A stretch of 64,000 bases of DNA from Antitrichia curtipendula (Eukaryota; Streptophyta; Bryopsida; Hypnales; Leucodontaceae), in assembly GCA_951230915.1 (NCBI GenBank), contig OX579635.1, positions 11,842,001 through 11,906,000 on the forward strand, in the 5' to 3' direction. Each line of letters starts with the position of its first letter. Position 1 is the stretch's first letter. Shown piece after piece: positions 11,299-23,847 of the stretch. A program made the translations under genes and the position numbers. The notes under the pieces are model-generated. The model ran no database searches and had not been told where the DNA came from. It saw nothing but the letters and a program-made list of their open reading frames with translations.

Positions 11299-12069
11299 TT
11301 AACCCTAAAGGTTTTTGACTATGTTTTCACCAAAAACGCTCCCAGACTGCCATTTCTAATACACGTATCAAATTTTAGAAAAAAAAGCATTTGTGTACAA
11401 AGATAACCATAGGATCTTGTAGTAAGTTGGTTTGAGAAGATATGGAAAAAATTTCAGAAATTCTACCGTGTAGATTGCAAGATATTAGTGTTTGAAGAGA
11501 CAAAATCCTATTTTTGCCCCTGCAAAAAATCAGGCAGCTACACTTCACAAGGTCAGATTTTTATGAAATTTTTTCTAAAATGGTTGTAACTCTTTGGATT
11601 AATTCTTCAAGGCAAGTTGGCTGCATGCCAAAATTTTTTGAGATAATTTGAAATGGTACAACATATAGGAAAAAAATAATAAGTAGAAAGAAGTAGAGAA
11701 TGATTCAAAAAACTAAATTGTTAACCATTTATTTATGGAATTGAAAAATGCCAATCCTAATGTTTGTAATATTGTAATAATAAATAAGAATCTAAAGAAC
11801 CAATTTCATATTTTTATTTTAAAGAAAAATGATTTTTAAAGAAGTTCTTTTTGCTACCCAGGTTGCCCACTAAGCAATGAAAACTACATATCATTCAATA
11901 ACTTTTTGTCAATGTAGTCAAAAGTTATGAAAATTGTTGGGCCTTAAAGATAATCCTTGTAAAAATATTGTGTTAAAATTTCAAAGAAAAAAAAAAAAAT
12001 TCCATTCATAGTGAGCTGCCCAAAATTGCTATGTTGCCAAAAAGCGCACTTTGGTCCTTTAGGGGCTAA
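11299..12069 (+). mobile_element. TTAA-flanked non-autonomous element, copy F
   Basis: Left end TTAACCCTAAAGG, right end GGTCCTTTAGGGGCTAA (TTAA decayed to CTAA), 771 bp. The left half shares blocks with copy A (ACCATAG.ATCTT, GATATTAG.... at equivalent places). The right half is shared, inverted, with 8,148-8,507. No coding capacity. Confidence 0.75.
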
Positions 12070-12400
12070 ATTTTAAATTTTACTAGAATAATTTCTTCAA
12101 GGGGAGAAGTTAATGATGACAAAAACCTTATTTATGTATATTTGTAGTCTACACATTAAAGAATGTAAGGCTTTTAAAATGCCTCACACACTATCCCTTC
12201 AAAAATGCTAGCTACCCATTTCAAATTGGTTTGGCTGAATGGTTATGAAATGTTAAATAATTTTTTTTTGTGATGTGATGGGTCTGGTTGGCTTCATTTT
12301 AGGAAAAATTTAAACAACATTAGTATCTTCATATCATGTTAAATTCAATAGTAAAAACTTTACATTAAAAGAAATGTCATCTATGAATTAATTATGTGTT
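12070..12400. other. AT-rich spacer
   Basis: No feature recognised. Confidence 0.5.
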
Positions 12401-13070
12401 TTGCCCCTTAGTGATACTTATTACTTCAACGGCTTTTCAATACTAAGGGCACTTCAAGTTCTAGTGACACCAAAGGTCATAATTGCTAACACTAAAATGC
12501 CATGCTCTTATAGTTTGAGGTTCTAACACTAGTTCCCATTCTCTACAACTTCTATCACCTAGGTAATTCTTATGTTACTTGATGGCATAGTGCAAAACTT
12601 CCATTGATATCTAAACACTTGGTAGCGGTACTACTCACTACCAATATTAAATGCTTTTTAATGGTACCCAAATCCCATTAGTTCAAACAACCTCATTTCA
12701 AAACTCACCTTAAAACTCATTGTTATGGCCTAGTATACAGTGGGAGCTCATCTGACTAGTGTCAAGGAGTGTCCAAGAGCACTCTATGGTATCATGAAGA
12801 GAGTGGTGAGGCTCCATCAACCTATGACCACTTTACCTCTCCACGACATTATTCATCAATGAAGGAGACGTTTCTCCTCACAATACACTCTATAGAATTT
12901 GACACCATCCTTCTTATGGGTCACTAGGACATCTAAGACACCTCTCCCTAAAGAAGTTATCCAATTCCATGCGTTAACTTCAAAATCAAGCTCTAAAAAA
13001 CTCCTAATCTTCCTATTGTAGTAACTCTTAGTTCCAAACTCCAAATTCAAGTGCAATTCCATTTTTTTTT
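12400..13070. other. unclassified moderate-GC block
   Basis: This block is less AT-rich than its surroundings and has a 68-codon minus-strand open frame (13,062-12,856), but no recognisable domain, splice structure or terminal repeat. It could be a relic of a gene or retroelement. I do not assign a function. Confidence 0.25.
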
Positions 13071-15000
13071 ATCTAATCTTTCTGTAGATTACCATAGGCT
13101 TCTCACTTTCTCAAACGCTACAAGTATTGAGCAAGTTATGACCCTCTAAATTTTTGAGTACCTTGCAACTAAGGTGTAATTCTCCCAAAGTCTATTTCTT
13201 TGTTTGTCTATAACTTCTAGTTTATAGCTAAGTTTTTTCTGAGTCTTAGCATCATAAAATCTTTGTGGTTTTAGCTTTTCAAGTATATGCATCATACCTT
13301 ATTTTGATGAGAGATTTCAATTAGAATTTTCACTTCCAAATTCCACACCTTCGGCTTGCAATAGGACATTACCAAATTTGAGAAGTCATATCTTTTGACT
13401 CAAAACTCTTATCCTTGCATTTTTTAGATCCACGGATGCATGTTCTTACTAACTATTTAAGCATGTGTAGCATACTAATTGTTTCTTGCAAGGCTTGAGC
13501 TCGGGGGGTGCACTTAGTTCTACTACAACAATTGAAACTATGTGTGAACAAGTGGTTTCTAATAAACTATAATTTCAACCTAAAATTTTGAACATTGACT
13601 ATAGGTTTCTACTGCCTAAGTTTTCAACTCAAATAAAATATGAAATGATTTCTAGAAGAGGTTGAAAATGAACTAAAATGACATGTATTTCAACTCAAAT
13701 AATTATAGAGAACACACTTAGATGACCATTGAATCAATATTAAACTCAAAATGAGATTTTAATAGAGAGTTATTTTTAGGAATTTTTTGTTCATTTTTTA
13801 GACAATTTTTTCTTATATAACATAGGGGTGTAAAAGTTATTTTTTAGTTCTATAGTATATCTTGTTACTTCAAAAATTTCTAATTAATTATTAGTAATAA
13901 ATAAAAATCAATAAATCAAAACATAAACTTTCAACGTAAGAAAATCTATTCATATTGAAAATTGATGAAATTAATATGAATAAATAATTATCAAGTAATT
14001 AAGTGGAAAATATGTCATTTAATTAACACCAAATAATTTAGTATTGGAAAATTGAATTACTTTTTGATCCATAATTTGTAACATCTTCTAATTATATGAA
14101 TATATAATAAAGATTTATTGTTAGTATTGTATTACATTGACTACATTTGATTCAACCCATAATATTAATATAAATTTGAAACCATGTACAATACAAGTGT
14201 ACTAACATGATTTAATAAGCAATGTTGAAGAAAAATGTATTGCGCCAACATTTCAATTGAAGAGGAGTAAAAGTTTGCTAACCCAATTGTATTAGTCTAG
14301 TTTATTTTTTTCTAACTTCAAACGCTATAATCTTGACACCTACACTTCAAGTGTTTGAATTTTATTTCACACATTCCAATAAGAGTTCAATATTCTATTC
14401 CAAATTTTGATGGTTGAGTTATAGGTTCACTTCTTTTTAATCATTTATGCAATTATGCTTAATGAACTAACAAATGATAATTTTGTCAATTTTTTACCAA
14501 AATTGACCATGGTTTAATAGTGTCCTTAACTTTAGGCTAATATAGTAAAATGAGGAGTAATGTTGTGACTCCCTCTACTTTACAAACTTTCCTAGTACAA
14601 GAGGTGTCTTAAAACAAGACCACACCCCACCATCCCATTTCACCTTGTCCCAATAGCCCGAATCCACCTAATGTTGCATAATCTCTTACATTAAATACAA
14701 ACTGTGTCACAATCCATTAGTTTTTCATCCTCACAATTAATTTTTCATACATTTCTTCTTGCTAACCTTAATGACATCCAAAGCTGTTCTCTATAAAATC
14801 TTGCAACTTGATGAAGCCTTTTTTGGATGTCTTGCCCATTGCAAGAGGCTCAGTGCTAGTATAACAACATAATTATCATAAATTCACAAACAGCTCCAAA
14901 ACAGTCTTATTATATATCCAATGACTACAAACTGCATGCCAAACACAGTAGCCAAATTGGTTGTGAAGTCATCAAACATGAGCAATTCAACCTAAGCCTG
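13071..15000. other. AT-rich spacer
   Basis: Low-complexity AT-rich DNA with scattered short frames. No gene, RNA or clear element. Confidence 0.5.
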
Positions 15001-15840
15001 AGTTCTTTCTAGAAATGTCTTGAAAACTGGCCACAGGTCAGAGCTTCACTCCGAGCTTCATCGGTCTGTCTGGGTTTCGATTCTACACACGCACCAGCCT
15101 ATCTTACAACGAAACAAGACTGGCACCAATTCATAGTTTCGTCGATCAAAACGAAGCATTGAGACGGCATATTAATTTCATGTATCGATCCCTGCTCAGC
15201 TTGTTCAAGGGAGCCTTCCAGAGAAATTTAGTCGTTGAGCAACCACGCAGGTATCTCGCCTAAACGCAGAAGCAATTCATATTCCAAGCCTGCGTCCTGC
15301 ATGCACGCACAACACGACGTGTGCTTAGAGCTGATTTCCACTCCAATCTGTTACAAAGTATTCAGCATAGTGTTATGTACTTGAGGATAGAAGTATGCTC
15401 TGGAGTAGTTCTCTAAACTGCTTATTAACTGAATCTTTGGGAGATGAGAGTTAATAAGTTGATAAAAGCAACACAGCTGGAATGCTGTTCATATATATTC
15501 GTCATTTCGGTAAACTTCAGTGCCAATAAAAATGTTTTCTAAGTGCAGAATGTTGATTAGAACAATCAAATTTGCTCAAATGGGTTCTCAGTTTCACGGT
15601 TTTACATCATTCTTAGATTGGTATAGATCCATGATGAAGTTCTAGATGTGACCAATGTGACTTCTTCTTATGGTTGACAACCAAGTTAATTAGCGCATCA
15701 GATTACTCGAGTCTATTTGAACGCTTTAATTTGTTCGATCTGACAAGTTATGCCCGAATGCCTTCTTTGAGCGAAATTATATTTTCCTCGCTTATATATA
15801 ATTGAAGAATGAAATGAATATAGGCATTTCACAAATGTTT
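15001..15840 (-). other. moderate-GC flank downstream of the zinc-finger gene, possibly 3' UTR
   Basis: Composition rises toward gene-like values just 3' of the inferred minus-strand stop (15,841-15,843). No poly(A) signal can be assigned and no ORF is convincing. Confidence 0.35.
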
Positions 15841-18800
15841 TCATCGCAGGGTTACCACAATAATCACGATGGATTTCGTTTCCAAGTTTTTCAGTTTCTG
15901 CAAATAGTGTCAAATAATAGTTGGAAAAACCAGGAAACTTACCATATCTATGTCAGGATCAGTCTCTAGAACAGGAACAGCTGGAAAACTGAAAGAGTCT
16001 TCTGAGTTTCCTGGGCTGAATAATTGTTGCATGGGTTGGGGCGAAATCGCCACCGCGTGTAGGCGAAAAACTTCTTCAGGATTCTCTACACGATCATCGA
16101 TCACTGGCTCAGACTCGAAAGTTCCTCCCTGCAAAATCGTCAACCACTTGCTTACATTGGCTTCCATTAATTATTTGATTCACGCAGATCTGCCATATAA
16201 GGCAAGAAGTCATGTCATCTTGAAATCTACAAATGCTTTTGAAATATTTACCAACTTCCACATATTCTACACTTTGCAACAACATATTCTAGATGTAATA
16301 TTCTATTCAAATTAACGCATTCTAGACATATTGGAGTATCCTAAAACTTATTCTATTCATATTAATCCAATCATTCAACACAATACTGTGGAAGAACTAG
16401 TAACTTGATAGGAGAAATTCAATACTGGGAATAGGAAAATATAATTTTGAGTCTAGATTCCATTTATCTTAGTGTTCTCTATTTTATCTTGACTGGACTT
16501 TAATTTGACTAATGAAATTTTTCAAAAAATCTTCCAAAATTCCATAGATGGGACATTTTGGATTTCTCCTATCAAGTTGACATTCGAAGGCAACGCTATT
16601 AGAATGATAGTAAGTATAGAATGATAATAAACAAGAAAAGCTCACCAAGTCAAAGAGAGTAGTGAACGCTTGAAAAGGATCAAGTTGATTTTCCCTGGAA
16701 TTTTCTGCGCTTCCTTGAACCATGGATGTGCTGCCTACTTCTCTTCCTTCTGGTTGCGTGGATGGGGCAAAAGGCACCACCACCGCTGGTTCTTTCATAG
16801 AGGCTATGTCCTGCAAAATTGACAATAATCATGTGCTTAGATATGGTTCTCATCAAATGCATCAATTTCTACCACATTGGTCCCTGTAAGTCATATTCAA
16901 TTGTCAATAGGAGCTCTCTAAACTCTACTTTAATATAATCATTCAATAAACACGTACTGTGGGGATATTGTATGTCTAGATTTTGCAGGACCCACAAGCC
17001 AACACCTTTAGAACAAGCAACGTTGCTACAAGACTTTGTCCCTGTAGCTTTTCTCAGTTTCAAGTAATCTCCAACTCAAACTTCCCAGCATGTAGCTTCT
17101 GTCACTGTAATTAATGTCTACTCCCAGGGCCAATAAATATCTCAGTCGGAGATCGACGAACCAGGAGTTCATACCGTATTGATGAATTGAGCGGTCCAGA
17201 GGTACTCGTGAATTATAGACTCATTTTGAATATTCCTGAGATCTTGCGAGCTTGCGTTGGTGTTCAAGCTTGATACATATATTTGTTCGCCAGTTTCTTG
17301 AGGTGCATTTGATGGAAGCAAAGGCATCAAATTCCCTGGTGCAGCAAATCCTTCAAGGGTCTCTTCACCAACTTCGCTCATTCCTGCAGCACTAGCCCCA
17401 TTGATGAAGACGGGATCCTGCATAATCGCCATACGTGTACTTAGATCCAGTTTCTTCAATTGATTGATTCCTATAATAGATAAATCGTTTTACAGAATAG
17501 TAATCACTCAAGAGAAGATATCTGACCACCACATGAACCTAATAATTCAGCCTGCTATGGAGGTACAAGAAGTTGACGAAGGCACAATATATACAGGATC
17601 AAGAATAAGAATTCCAGTTAACGTGAATTTTATTTTATTGATTCAATCTCAAGATTCAGAATGCAAAATAGTTACACAAAGCTCTCGGACTGGTGTAGAT
17701 TTAGGTCTGAAATGTCAATGTCGTGAATGTCCATGAATATTAAAACGGAAATGACGTAAATTCGATGGAAAGTAAACCGGGAATGCGTACGTACCATATG
17801 GACAGGAGGAACGGACTCCTGAATGAGAGCAGCTTGAATATCGATGCCAGAACCTTCTAAGCTTGGTAATTTAGTTCCTTCAGGAGCCTCCTTACCGACT
17901 TTGGCCATCCCTGCAGCATTTGACCCAATGAAGGAGACTTGGTCCTGCAAAATCGTCATGTACTTGGATCAAGTTCATTACGAACAAGACAGTAATACAG
18001 GTAAGTGACGTGAATTTCACTATATTGGTTCTCAAGATTAAGAGAGCCAAAATTGTTGCACAAAGCTAAATTACTGGTATAGATTTAGTTCAATGCCAAT
18101 GACGTGAGTATGTGAATATAACGAAATTGAGGAACTTTGGATGGAAATCACCTAAACCAGGAATGCATACCATGTAGACGTCGAGAGGAACGAACTCCTG
18201 AAGGGATGCAACTTGAATACCGATGGGACCTTTTAAGCTTGGTACTTTGGTTCCTTCTGATTGCATCGACGGGATCCAAGGCACGAAATTCCCTGGGGCC
18301 ACAAATCCTTCACCGACTTCGGTCATTTCTGCATCTGCGCATTTTTAAAACAGTCATATATGTCACATTTAAGCCCACGCAGCGTATCACTGGATAAAAT
18401 TTCAACTACAACCTATGTTTGACAAAGGTTCACTCCGCATTTAAGGCCAACAGTTAGGGCTGTCTTCAAGAGTTCTTTATTTACTTGAATTTGGCCTGTG
18501 GTTGTCGGTCTCTCCGGGAGAATCGTCGAATGAGAACTGCAATGGGTCTCTAAAATAATGCTTGAGAGTAGGTAATGCGTTCTGTTCTGATGACTCGGAT
18601 TGCACTGATAGGCTTAAATTCCCTATGGCCACAATTTCTTCCAGTGATGGGCACTGGAAGGTGTCTCCATCCAAAGGCCAGAGAGGAGATGATGCGATTT
18701 GTTCTGATACAACGGATTGCACCGATGGGTTTAAATTCCATGGCTTCAGAAACTCTTCAAGAGCCTCACCGAATTCGGCCATTTCTGCACCACCTCGAGT

Positions 18801-21800
18801 TTTTAATTATGTCAGATTCTGTAATTTTACCACATGCATGTAGATGACTGAATTAAGTTCGTGTACAGTACTTAGTGAGAGAAAATATCGCAATTTTGGA
18901 ATGTAATTAAGTTTGGCAAAGATGTATCTAGAGTTCAACACTAAAAGTCGTCTTCCTTACGTGCATCTGGAAGCATAGCATGGATATCTCCTGGAAATTC
19001 TTGGGGCACAACATTGTCATTTTCCACAATTCCAGTCACGCCGAAATCCAATTCGAAGCATGAGAGCGAAGATAGAACGTTCTCTACTTCAACGACTTCA
19101 GGAGCCTCCTCCTCCACTTCGTCCATTTCTGAAGCTGCTCATAAATTTTCAAAAAATTTCAGATTTAATCTCTAATCACATGCATAGTTAGTAGCGCAAG
19201 AGAATATTATATCGCAATTGGAATCTAAGTTTGGCGACGAACGGTGTAGCTAACACTGAGGGTTGACATATTCCTTACTTGGATTTGGAAGCGTTTCGAG
19301 AACGTCTCCTTGAAAATCTTGGGGCTGAACACTGGAATGTTCCCACAATTTCGGTTGCGAGTATGTAAACGCAGTCAAAGCACTCTCAGGGGCAACAAAG
19401 TCTTCAGGTTCCTCCTCAAATTTGCCCATTTCTGCAGCTGCTCATATATTTTCGCAGTGTCAGATTTATCACCCTAACGAGATATTCCCCGATAGCATTA
19501 GAAAAATACTCAATTAGATTGACAACGATTGACAAAGATTCAGCTAATGTCCAACGTCACAATCAGGTTTATCTCCTTTACCTGAATTTTGGAGCGAAGG
19601 CAAAACATTCTCTGGGGCAACAGAGTCTTTCGGAGCCTCATCATCAGCATCGACCATTTCTGCATCTGATTATACATTTTCTTAGTGATTGTCAGTTTTA
19701 TTATCTTAACGATCGAGATGCCAAGCTCATGCACAATAACAATACTAGTAAATTACTCAATTAGAATCTATCTGGCAAAGATTCAGCAAATGTCCAACAT
19801 GAAGGGTTGTCTTCTTTACTTGAATTCTGCTGGTGTTCGTCCGTCACTCCTTGAAAATCTTGCCCGGGCTGGACACTGGAATGTCCCACAACTTCAACGG
19901 TCTGCAATTCTGGTTGCGGAGGCAAAACAGTGTCTGGGGCTTCAAACTCTTCAGAGGCCTCCTCACCAGCTTTGGTCATATCTGCAGCTGCTCTTACTCG
20001 TTGTAAGCGTCAGATACATACTCTTAACACCATATGCCAAAATCACTCATGCACAATAGTTCTAGCTAGAAAATATCTCAATAAGAATTTGCCAAGATCA
20101 CGCATGCACAACAGAACTAGAAAATATCTCAATAATAATCAATGTTTGGCAAAGATTCAGCTAAGTTCAACTGTCAGAGGTTTGTCTTCTTTACTTGAAT
20201 TTTGCTGGTGTTCGTCCGTCACTCCTTGAAAATTTCGGGGCTGAACACTGGAATGTCCCACAACTTTAACGTTTTGCAATTCCGGTTGCGAAGGTAAAAC
20301 ATTGTCTGGGGCTTCAAACTCTTCGTGAGCGTCCTCATCAACTTCGGCCACTTCTGCAGCTGATCATACATTTTCACTTAACGAGATACGTATGCCAAGC
20401 TCATGCCCTATAGCAATACATGTAGTACTAGTACATAAATAAATAACTCAATTCTATGTTGGACAAAGATTCAGCTAAAATGCTAAATTAAGTCCAACGT
20501 CACAGTTAGATGTGTCTTCTTCACTTGAATTCCGCTGGTGTTAGTCAGCCTCTCATTAAAAATCTTTGGGCTGGACTCTTGAATAATTATCACCTCCACT
20601 GTCATGCAATTCCGTTTGCGAGTATGGGAGTGAAGGCAAAGCATCCTCTGGCCGGGCAGAGTCTTCACGAGTCTCCTCACCAAATTCTTCCATGTCTGCG
20701 GCTGCTCATAAATTTTTCTAGTGTCAGATGTATTCTCTACCTGAAAGTCACAGCTAGTACTAACAGCAGTTTCCACATGCACGAGCAAATTTCATGGGAT
20801 GGTCCTTCATATATGACTCACGAAAATTACAACTCAAGACAGGTGTTCAAGTTTTTCACGATGTACAGAGTTACTCCAAATGCTGCTGGAACACGAATCC
20901 ATATATATTTTGATCAAATTCAGAACCAGCTAGGAGCTAGCTGTAAGCAAACTATATGCATGAATGAGGTTTCACAGCCAGCGCATATGAGCATATCCCA
21001 GTGTGAAAATTGTAGACGTCGGTCGGTGTGAATGAACTGGCCGGGACCATGTGTGGGCCAAGAATCAATATGAACTGGTTGCTTATTAATACGATTGGAT
21101 CGACGACGTACTTTATGGAATGGGAACAGCTAGCTAGCGGTCGATCGATAGACTTAAGGAGAGCAAGCACTTACCACGCTAAACTACACCTTTAGCAACT
21201 CAGTTAGTGGATGCAACAGTGGAGGGTGAGAAGCTTACAATCATGATCACGATTCGGGTCCTCTACAATCCGATCCACGGAAAGATCGTCGACGTCTTCA
21301 GTCCCAGCATCGGATTCCTCGTCGGAGTCATTGGAAGGAGGTGTTTCACCACGTGCAGGATTCGTCTTCTCCATTAATTTTTTCCAGAAGACTCCACTGG
21401 GATCTTCCCCAGGGGCTACAACTCTAAGTACAATTAGATCTGACGAATCGCTGTCAGTACTGTCAGTGCTCTGACTCCGGTTAGTGCCATGAATGCTGCG
21501 CCGTTTCTTCTTCTGATGAGCGGGTTCAGTGTCGGAGGAACATCCAGCAGCATCGGCATTGCGAGAACGACGTCCTCGGCGACGTGATTCTCTTGGAATC
21601 TCATCCGGGGGCATGGATGATCTGAACTTTCCGAGTCTTGCCAAGCTTTTGCTCCTATGAAGGCTGAAGGAAATTTGCAATAAATCAACAATTTTTCATG
21701 TAATGACAAAGATATGTACAAATGTACCCAACTTAAATCTATACCTGTTAGAGTTGCCGTGATTCTCGAAGGAAATCCGCTTGCATGAGCACCGTTCTCA

Positions 21801-23243
21801 CGTGTGCCATGATAGAAAAATTTATTTCGAATTCCAATTTGATTGAAATTGGCTAACGTACCTAGAACGAAGCTTGTGCAATTCTTGGTGATGCACTTGC
21901 GAATTGTGGAGCTCGGTGCTCGTTCCAGCTGCTGTTTGAGACGACAACGATTTCTCCGTCAAGAGTTTGAGTTATTCACAAGTTGCAAGTGTGACTGAAC
22001 TATGGAATTTCCATGCAACTGGTGAAATTTTGTCCAATTATTCTAAGCTTAAATCAGTCTACACCTACTAGACTTGTCCCAAGTTATCACCTGAAAAAGA
22101 AAAAGCACTAGATTGTCCATCTCATTTTCGGCAATCTGGAACTAGCCAACTTTGTTGAGTTGCCTTGAATTTCACGTGCGCGTGCTAGCTGCACGAAATG
22201 CTCCAAGGTATGAGATTACAGTATCTATTGAATTAATATTATAATGCTTATCAATTGACTTCCGTTAGTACGTACCTGGATCGACTGGACAAAGTTTCTC
22301 CTTCTTTGATGCTCTGTCTCTCACCAGAACCTTATACGGTCTTGGTTTGTTTAGGGTCACCCACTCTCGAATCTCATAGACATCGGGAAGGTTGACGCGT
22401 TGAACTTCCTTTTCTTCCTTGTGCACATTCCTTCTATGTGTTATCCATTTAGAATACGTGTTCAAGCATACCTTCTCCTCATGACATTGTGAAAGCAGGC
22501 AAACAAACCCCACGTAAGGCGATCCGCCTGCCTCTCCGGGTTCGTGTAGGACGTCAAACTGTTCGAAAATGTTGCTCTCCAAGCTGGCAGGCTGCAATTC
22601 AGAATCCGTATCTGGATAGGACGATAACATCGTAGGAAGTCGTTCAATTAGTCGGTTAGTATTCCTCCAATCAGGACCAAGTTTCACCTACTTATATATC
22701 CATGCCATGCAAGCTTCTTTACTTGTTTGTTTATTTCATTTATCGTTAATTGAGCCTCTAGCTTTCCGAACAGAAGTAACTGAACAAAATCAATGTTAGT
22801 ATGAGGATGAGACAAGCAGGGCATGACGGAATTGAATGAGATGTTTGAAAAGAAGAATATCCATGATCATGCACTACATACTAAAATTTACCTGGTTTGC
22901 AGTGTAGAAGGTTACTCAATAGGCTCGTTCGTGGCGTCCCGGTCGCGCGCTCGGGGGAACGCTGTGGAATCTGATACGGGCGCGACTTTCCACTACGCAG
23001 CCACTCACGAATCTGATCTTCTTCAGGAATTTTGTATGTCCCTGTGTGTTCTAGGGTGTGTTTCCGACGGTGCATAATGAGTGCACGTCTACTTTTGAAA
23101 AGTCTTTTCTCCCCATGACAAGGTGGAAGTCGACAAAAGTACCCATCAACTATCGACGCATCTCCGGGCAAAAGATCTCCTGTGACATCAAACTGATCGA
23201 AGATATTGCCCTCCGCATCAGGCGGGGGCAAACTTTCTTCCAT
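15841..23243 (-). CDS. C2H2 zinc-finger protein with tandemly duplicated acidic exons; family not recognised
   Basis: Exons in transcript order: 23243-22892, 22611-22276, 21931-21862, 21663-21239, then modules 20701-20525 (M1), 20359-20195, 19987-19820, 19665-19582, 19437-19279, 19134-18961, 18784-18485, 18334-18171 (M8), 17944-17795, 17417-17175, 16810-16646, 16128-15943, and last 15897-15841 with TGA. All have AG acceptors and GT donors and phases agree throughout; without M1 the sum is 3,198 nt (1,065 aa). The first two exons are homologous: IF(E/D)QFDV, one finger C-x4-C-x15-H-x3/4-H, then IREW..xxKxRPY. The fourth exon is Ser/Arg-rich (RRRGRRSRN, KKKRRS) then acidic (SDEESDAGTEDVDD). The modules are acidic and Gln/Pro-rich. 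ATG 23,243 is the first in-frame ATG. A nuclear nucleic-acid-binding role is inferred from the fingers only. M1 contains a stop. Confidence 0.75.
15943..17944 (-). repeat. phase-0 exon series (M9-M12)
   Basis: Four exons of 150, 243, 165 and 186 nt, all phase 0-0, with near-identical acceptors of the form GA(C)GATTTTGCAG|G. M9 (NAAGMAKVGKEAPEG) and M10 (SAAGMSEVGEETLEGF) keep the core of the phase-1 modules. M11 and M12 have diverged but keep Pro/Gln/Ser-rich acidic composition. Donors are strong (CATATG|GTACGTAC, GATATG|GTAAGTTT). Confidence 0.7.
18171..20701 (-). repeat. tandem array of phase-1 acidic exons (M1-M8)
   Basis: Eight homologous exons, each starting with an (A/S)(E/D)M..(E/A)..GEE-like core (for example AEVDEDAHEEFEAPDNVLP and DMTKAGEEASEEFEAPDTV) and most ending QNS(S). 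Neighbouring units repeat every 230-450 bp, and the introns share motifs too (ACATTTTC, GTCAGAT..TTATC on the + strand), so whole exon-intron units duplicated. M2 and M3 are the closest pair. Lengths are 84-300 nt; M7 (18,784-18,485) holds an internal doubling (KPWNLNPSVQS and AIGNLSLSVQS). M1-M7 are phase 1-1; M8 is 1-0 and links to the next block. Confidence 0.8.
20525..20701 (-). pseudogene. module M1 with an in-frame stop: decayed or poison exon
   Basis: Splice sites look intact (TGAGCAG|CC and TTCAA|GTGAAG) and the frame aligns with M2/M3 through ALPSLPYSQTELHD and VQPKDF, then meets TAA at 20,558-20,556, immediately TGA, and later another TAA. Length is 177 nt, so skipping it leaves the downstream frame intact, while inclusion truncates the protein shortly after the Ser/Arg-acidic exon. 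Either it is a dead copy spliced out, or it makes a short isoform. Confidence 0.6.
22276..22611 (-). other. second zinc-finger exon, a paralogue of the first
   Basis: Acceptor CCTATCCAG|ATACGG, donor GATCCAG|GTACGTA. It is 336 nt, phase 1-1. The finger is C-LLSQ-C, 15 residues, H-RRNV-H. IFEQFDV before and YEIREWVTLNKPRPYKV after align with the first exon, so the two arose by exon duplication. The His-x4-His spacing differs from His-x3-His in exon 1; both are seen in zinc-binding C2H2 fingers. Confidence 0.75.
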
Positions 23244-23251
23244 CTCTGAAC
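22892..23251 (-). other. first zinc-finger exon (contains the start codon)
   Basis: Acceptor TTTGCAACAG|GTTCAGAG just before ATGGAAG; donor AACCAG|GTAAAT. The exon is 360 nt and phase 1-1. The finger reads C-RLPP-C, 15 residues, then H-RRK-H, about residues 38-62, followed by EEDQIREWLRSGKSRPYQ. The upstream frame stays open through a possible exon at 23,988-23,848 but has no ATG after its last stop, so translation should begin here. Confidence 0.75.
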
Positions 23252-23847
23252 CTGTTGCAAATCACACAGATCTGATCTCAATACAACTTGGAAAGACAGT
23301 TCACGTCGACAGAGACACTGGAATCATACTGAAAGTTGGGTCCGAAAAAAATCTACTTAGGCATTAATCACATGCATTTCCACTGAAATGATATTTTCAA
23401 GTCTGTCGCCTGGAGTATTACTGTGTTCTTGGGGGTTAGACTCGTCTATTCAAGCCATATACTTACGTGTGACTCAAGATGATGTTTGCAAGCGAAGATG
23501 CATGCACTCATGCGCCAGTAGAGTCTGACAGGCAGAATTCACTCCTCAGCTTTCAGCCGTTCACCCTACATGCGGACACAACCCTAACTTTTCATGCTCA
23601 CTTCTTCATCACTTGTTTCTACACATGCATCTTCTGCGTAGGGAAAGATGCACAAAAAGCTCCATCGGTACATATAGTAATAAAACAGTACGTGCAAAGG
23701 AACTCAAACAAAATTATAGCTTGTTTGTAATACTGTTGTTATCCTCTGCATATAATGTCTGCAGCCTAGCCTATCCAACGAAATCCAAAGTTGCGGTGAA
23801 TTCGACGTTGCCCAAATTAAGCTGAAAAAGAAAGAAAGAATACTTAC

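Noticed and set aside
20510..21031. 173-codon plus-strand open frame, with similar frames at 19,685-20,059 and 19,930-20,229
   Set aside because: Antisense to the modular exons and their introns. The repeated LNSAGV-like peptides are just the reverse strand of the duplicated exon ends, and the frames cross the splice sites of the better-supported minus gene.
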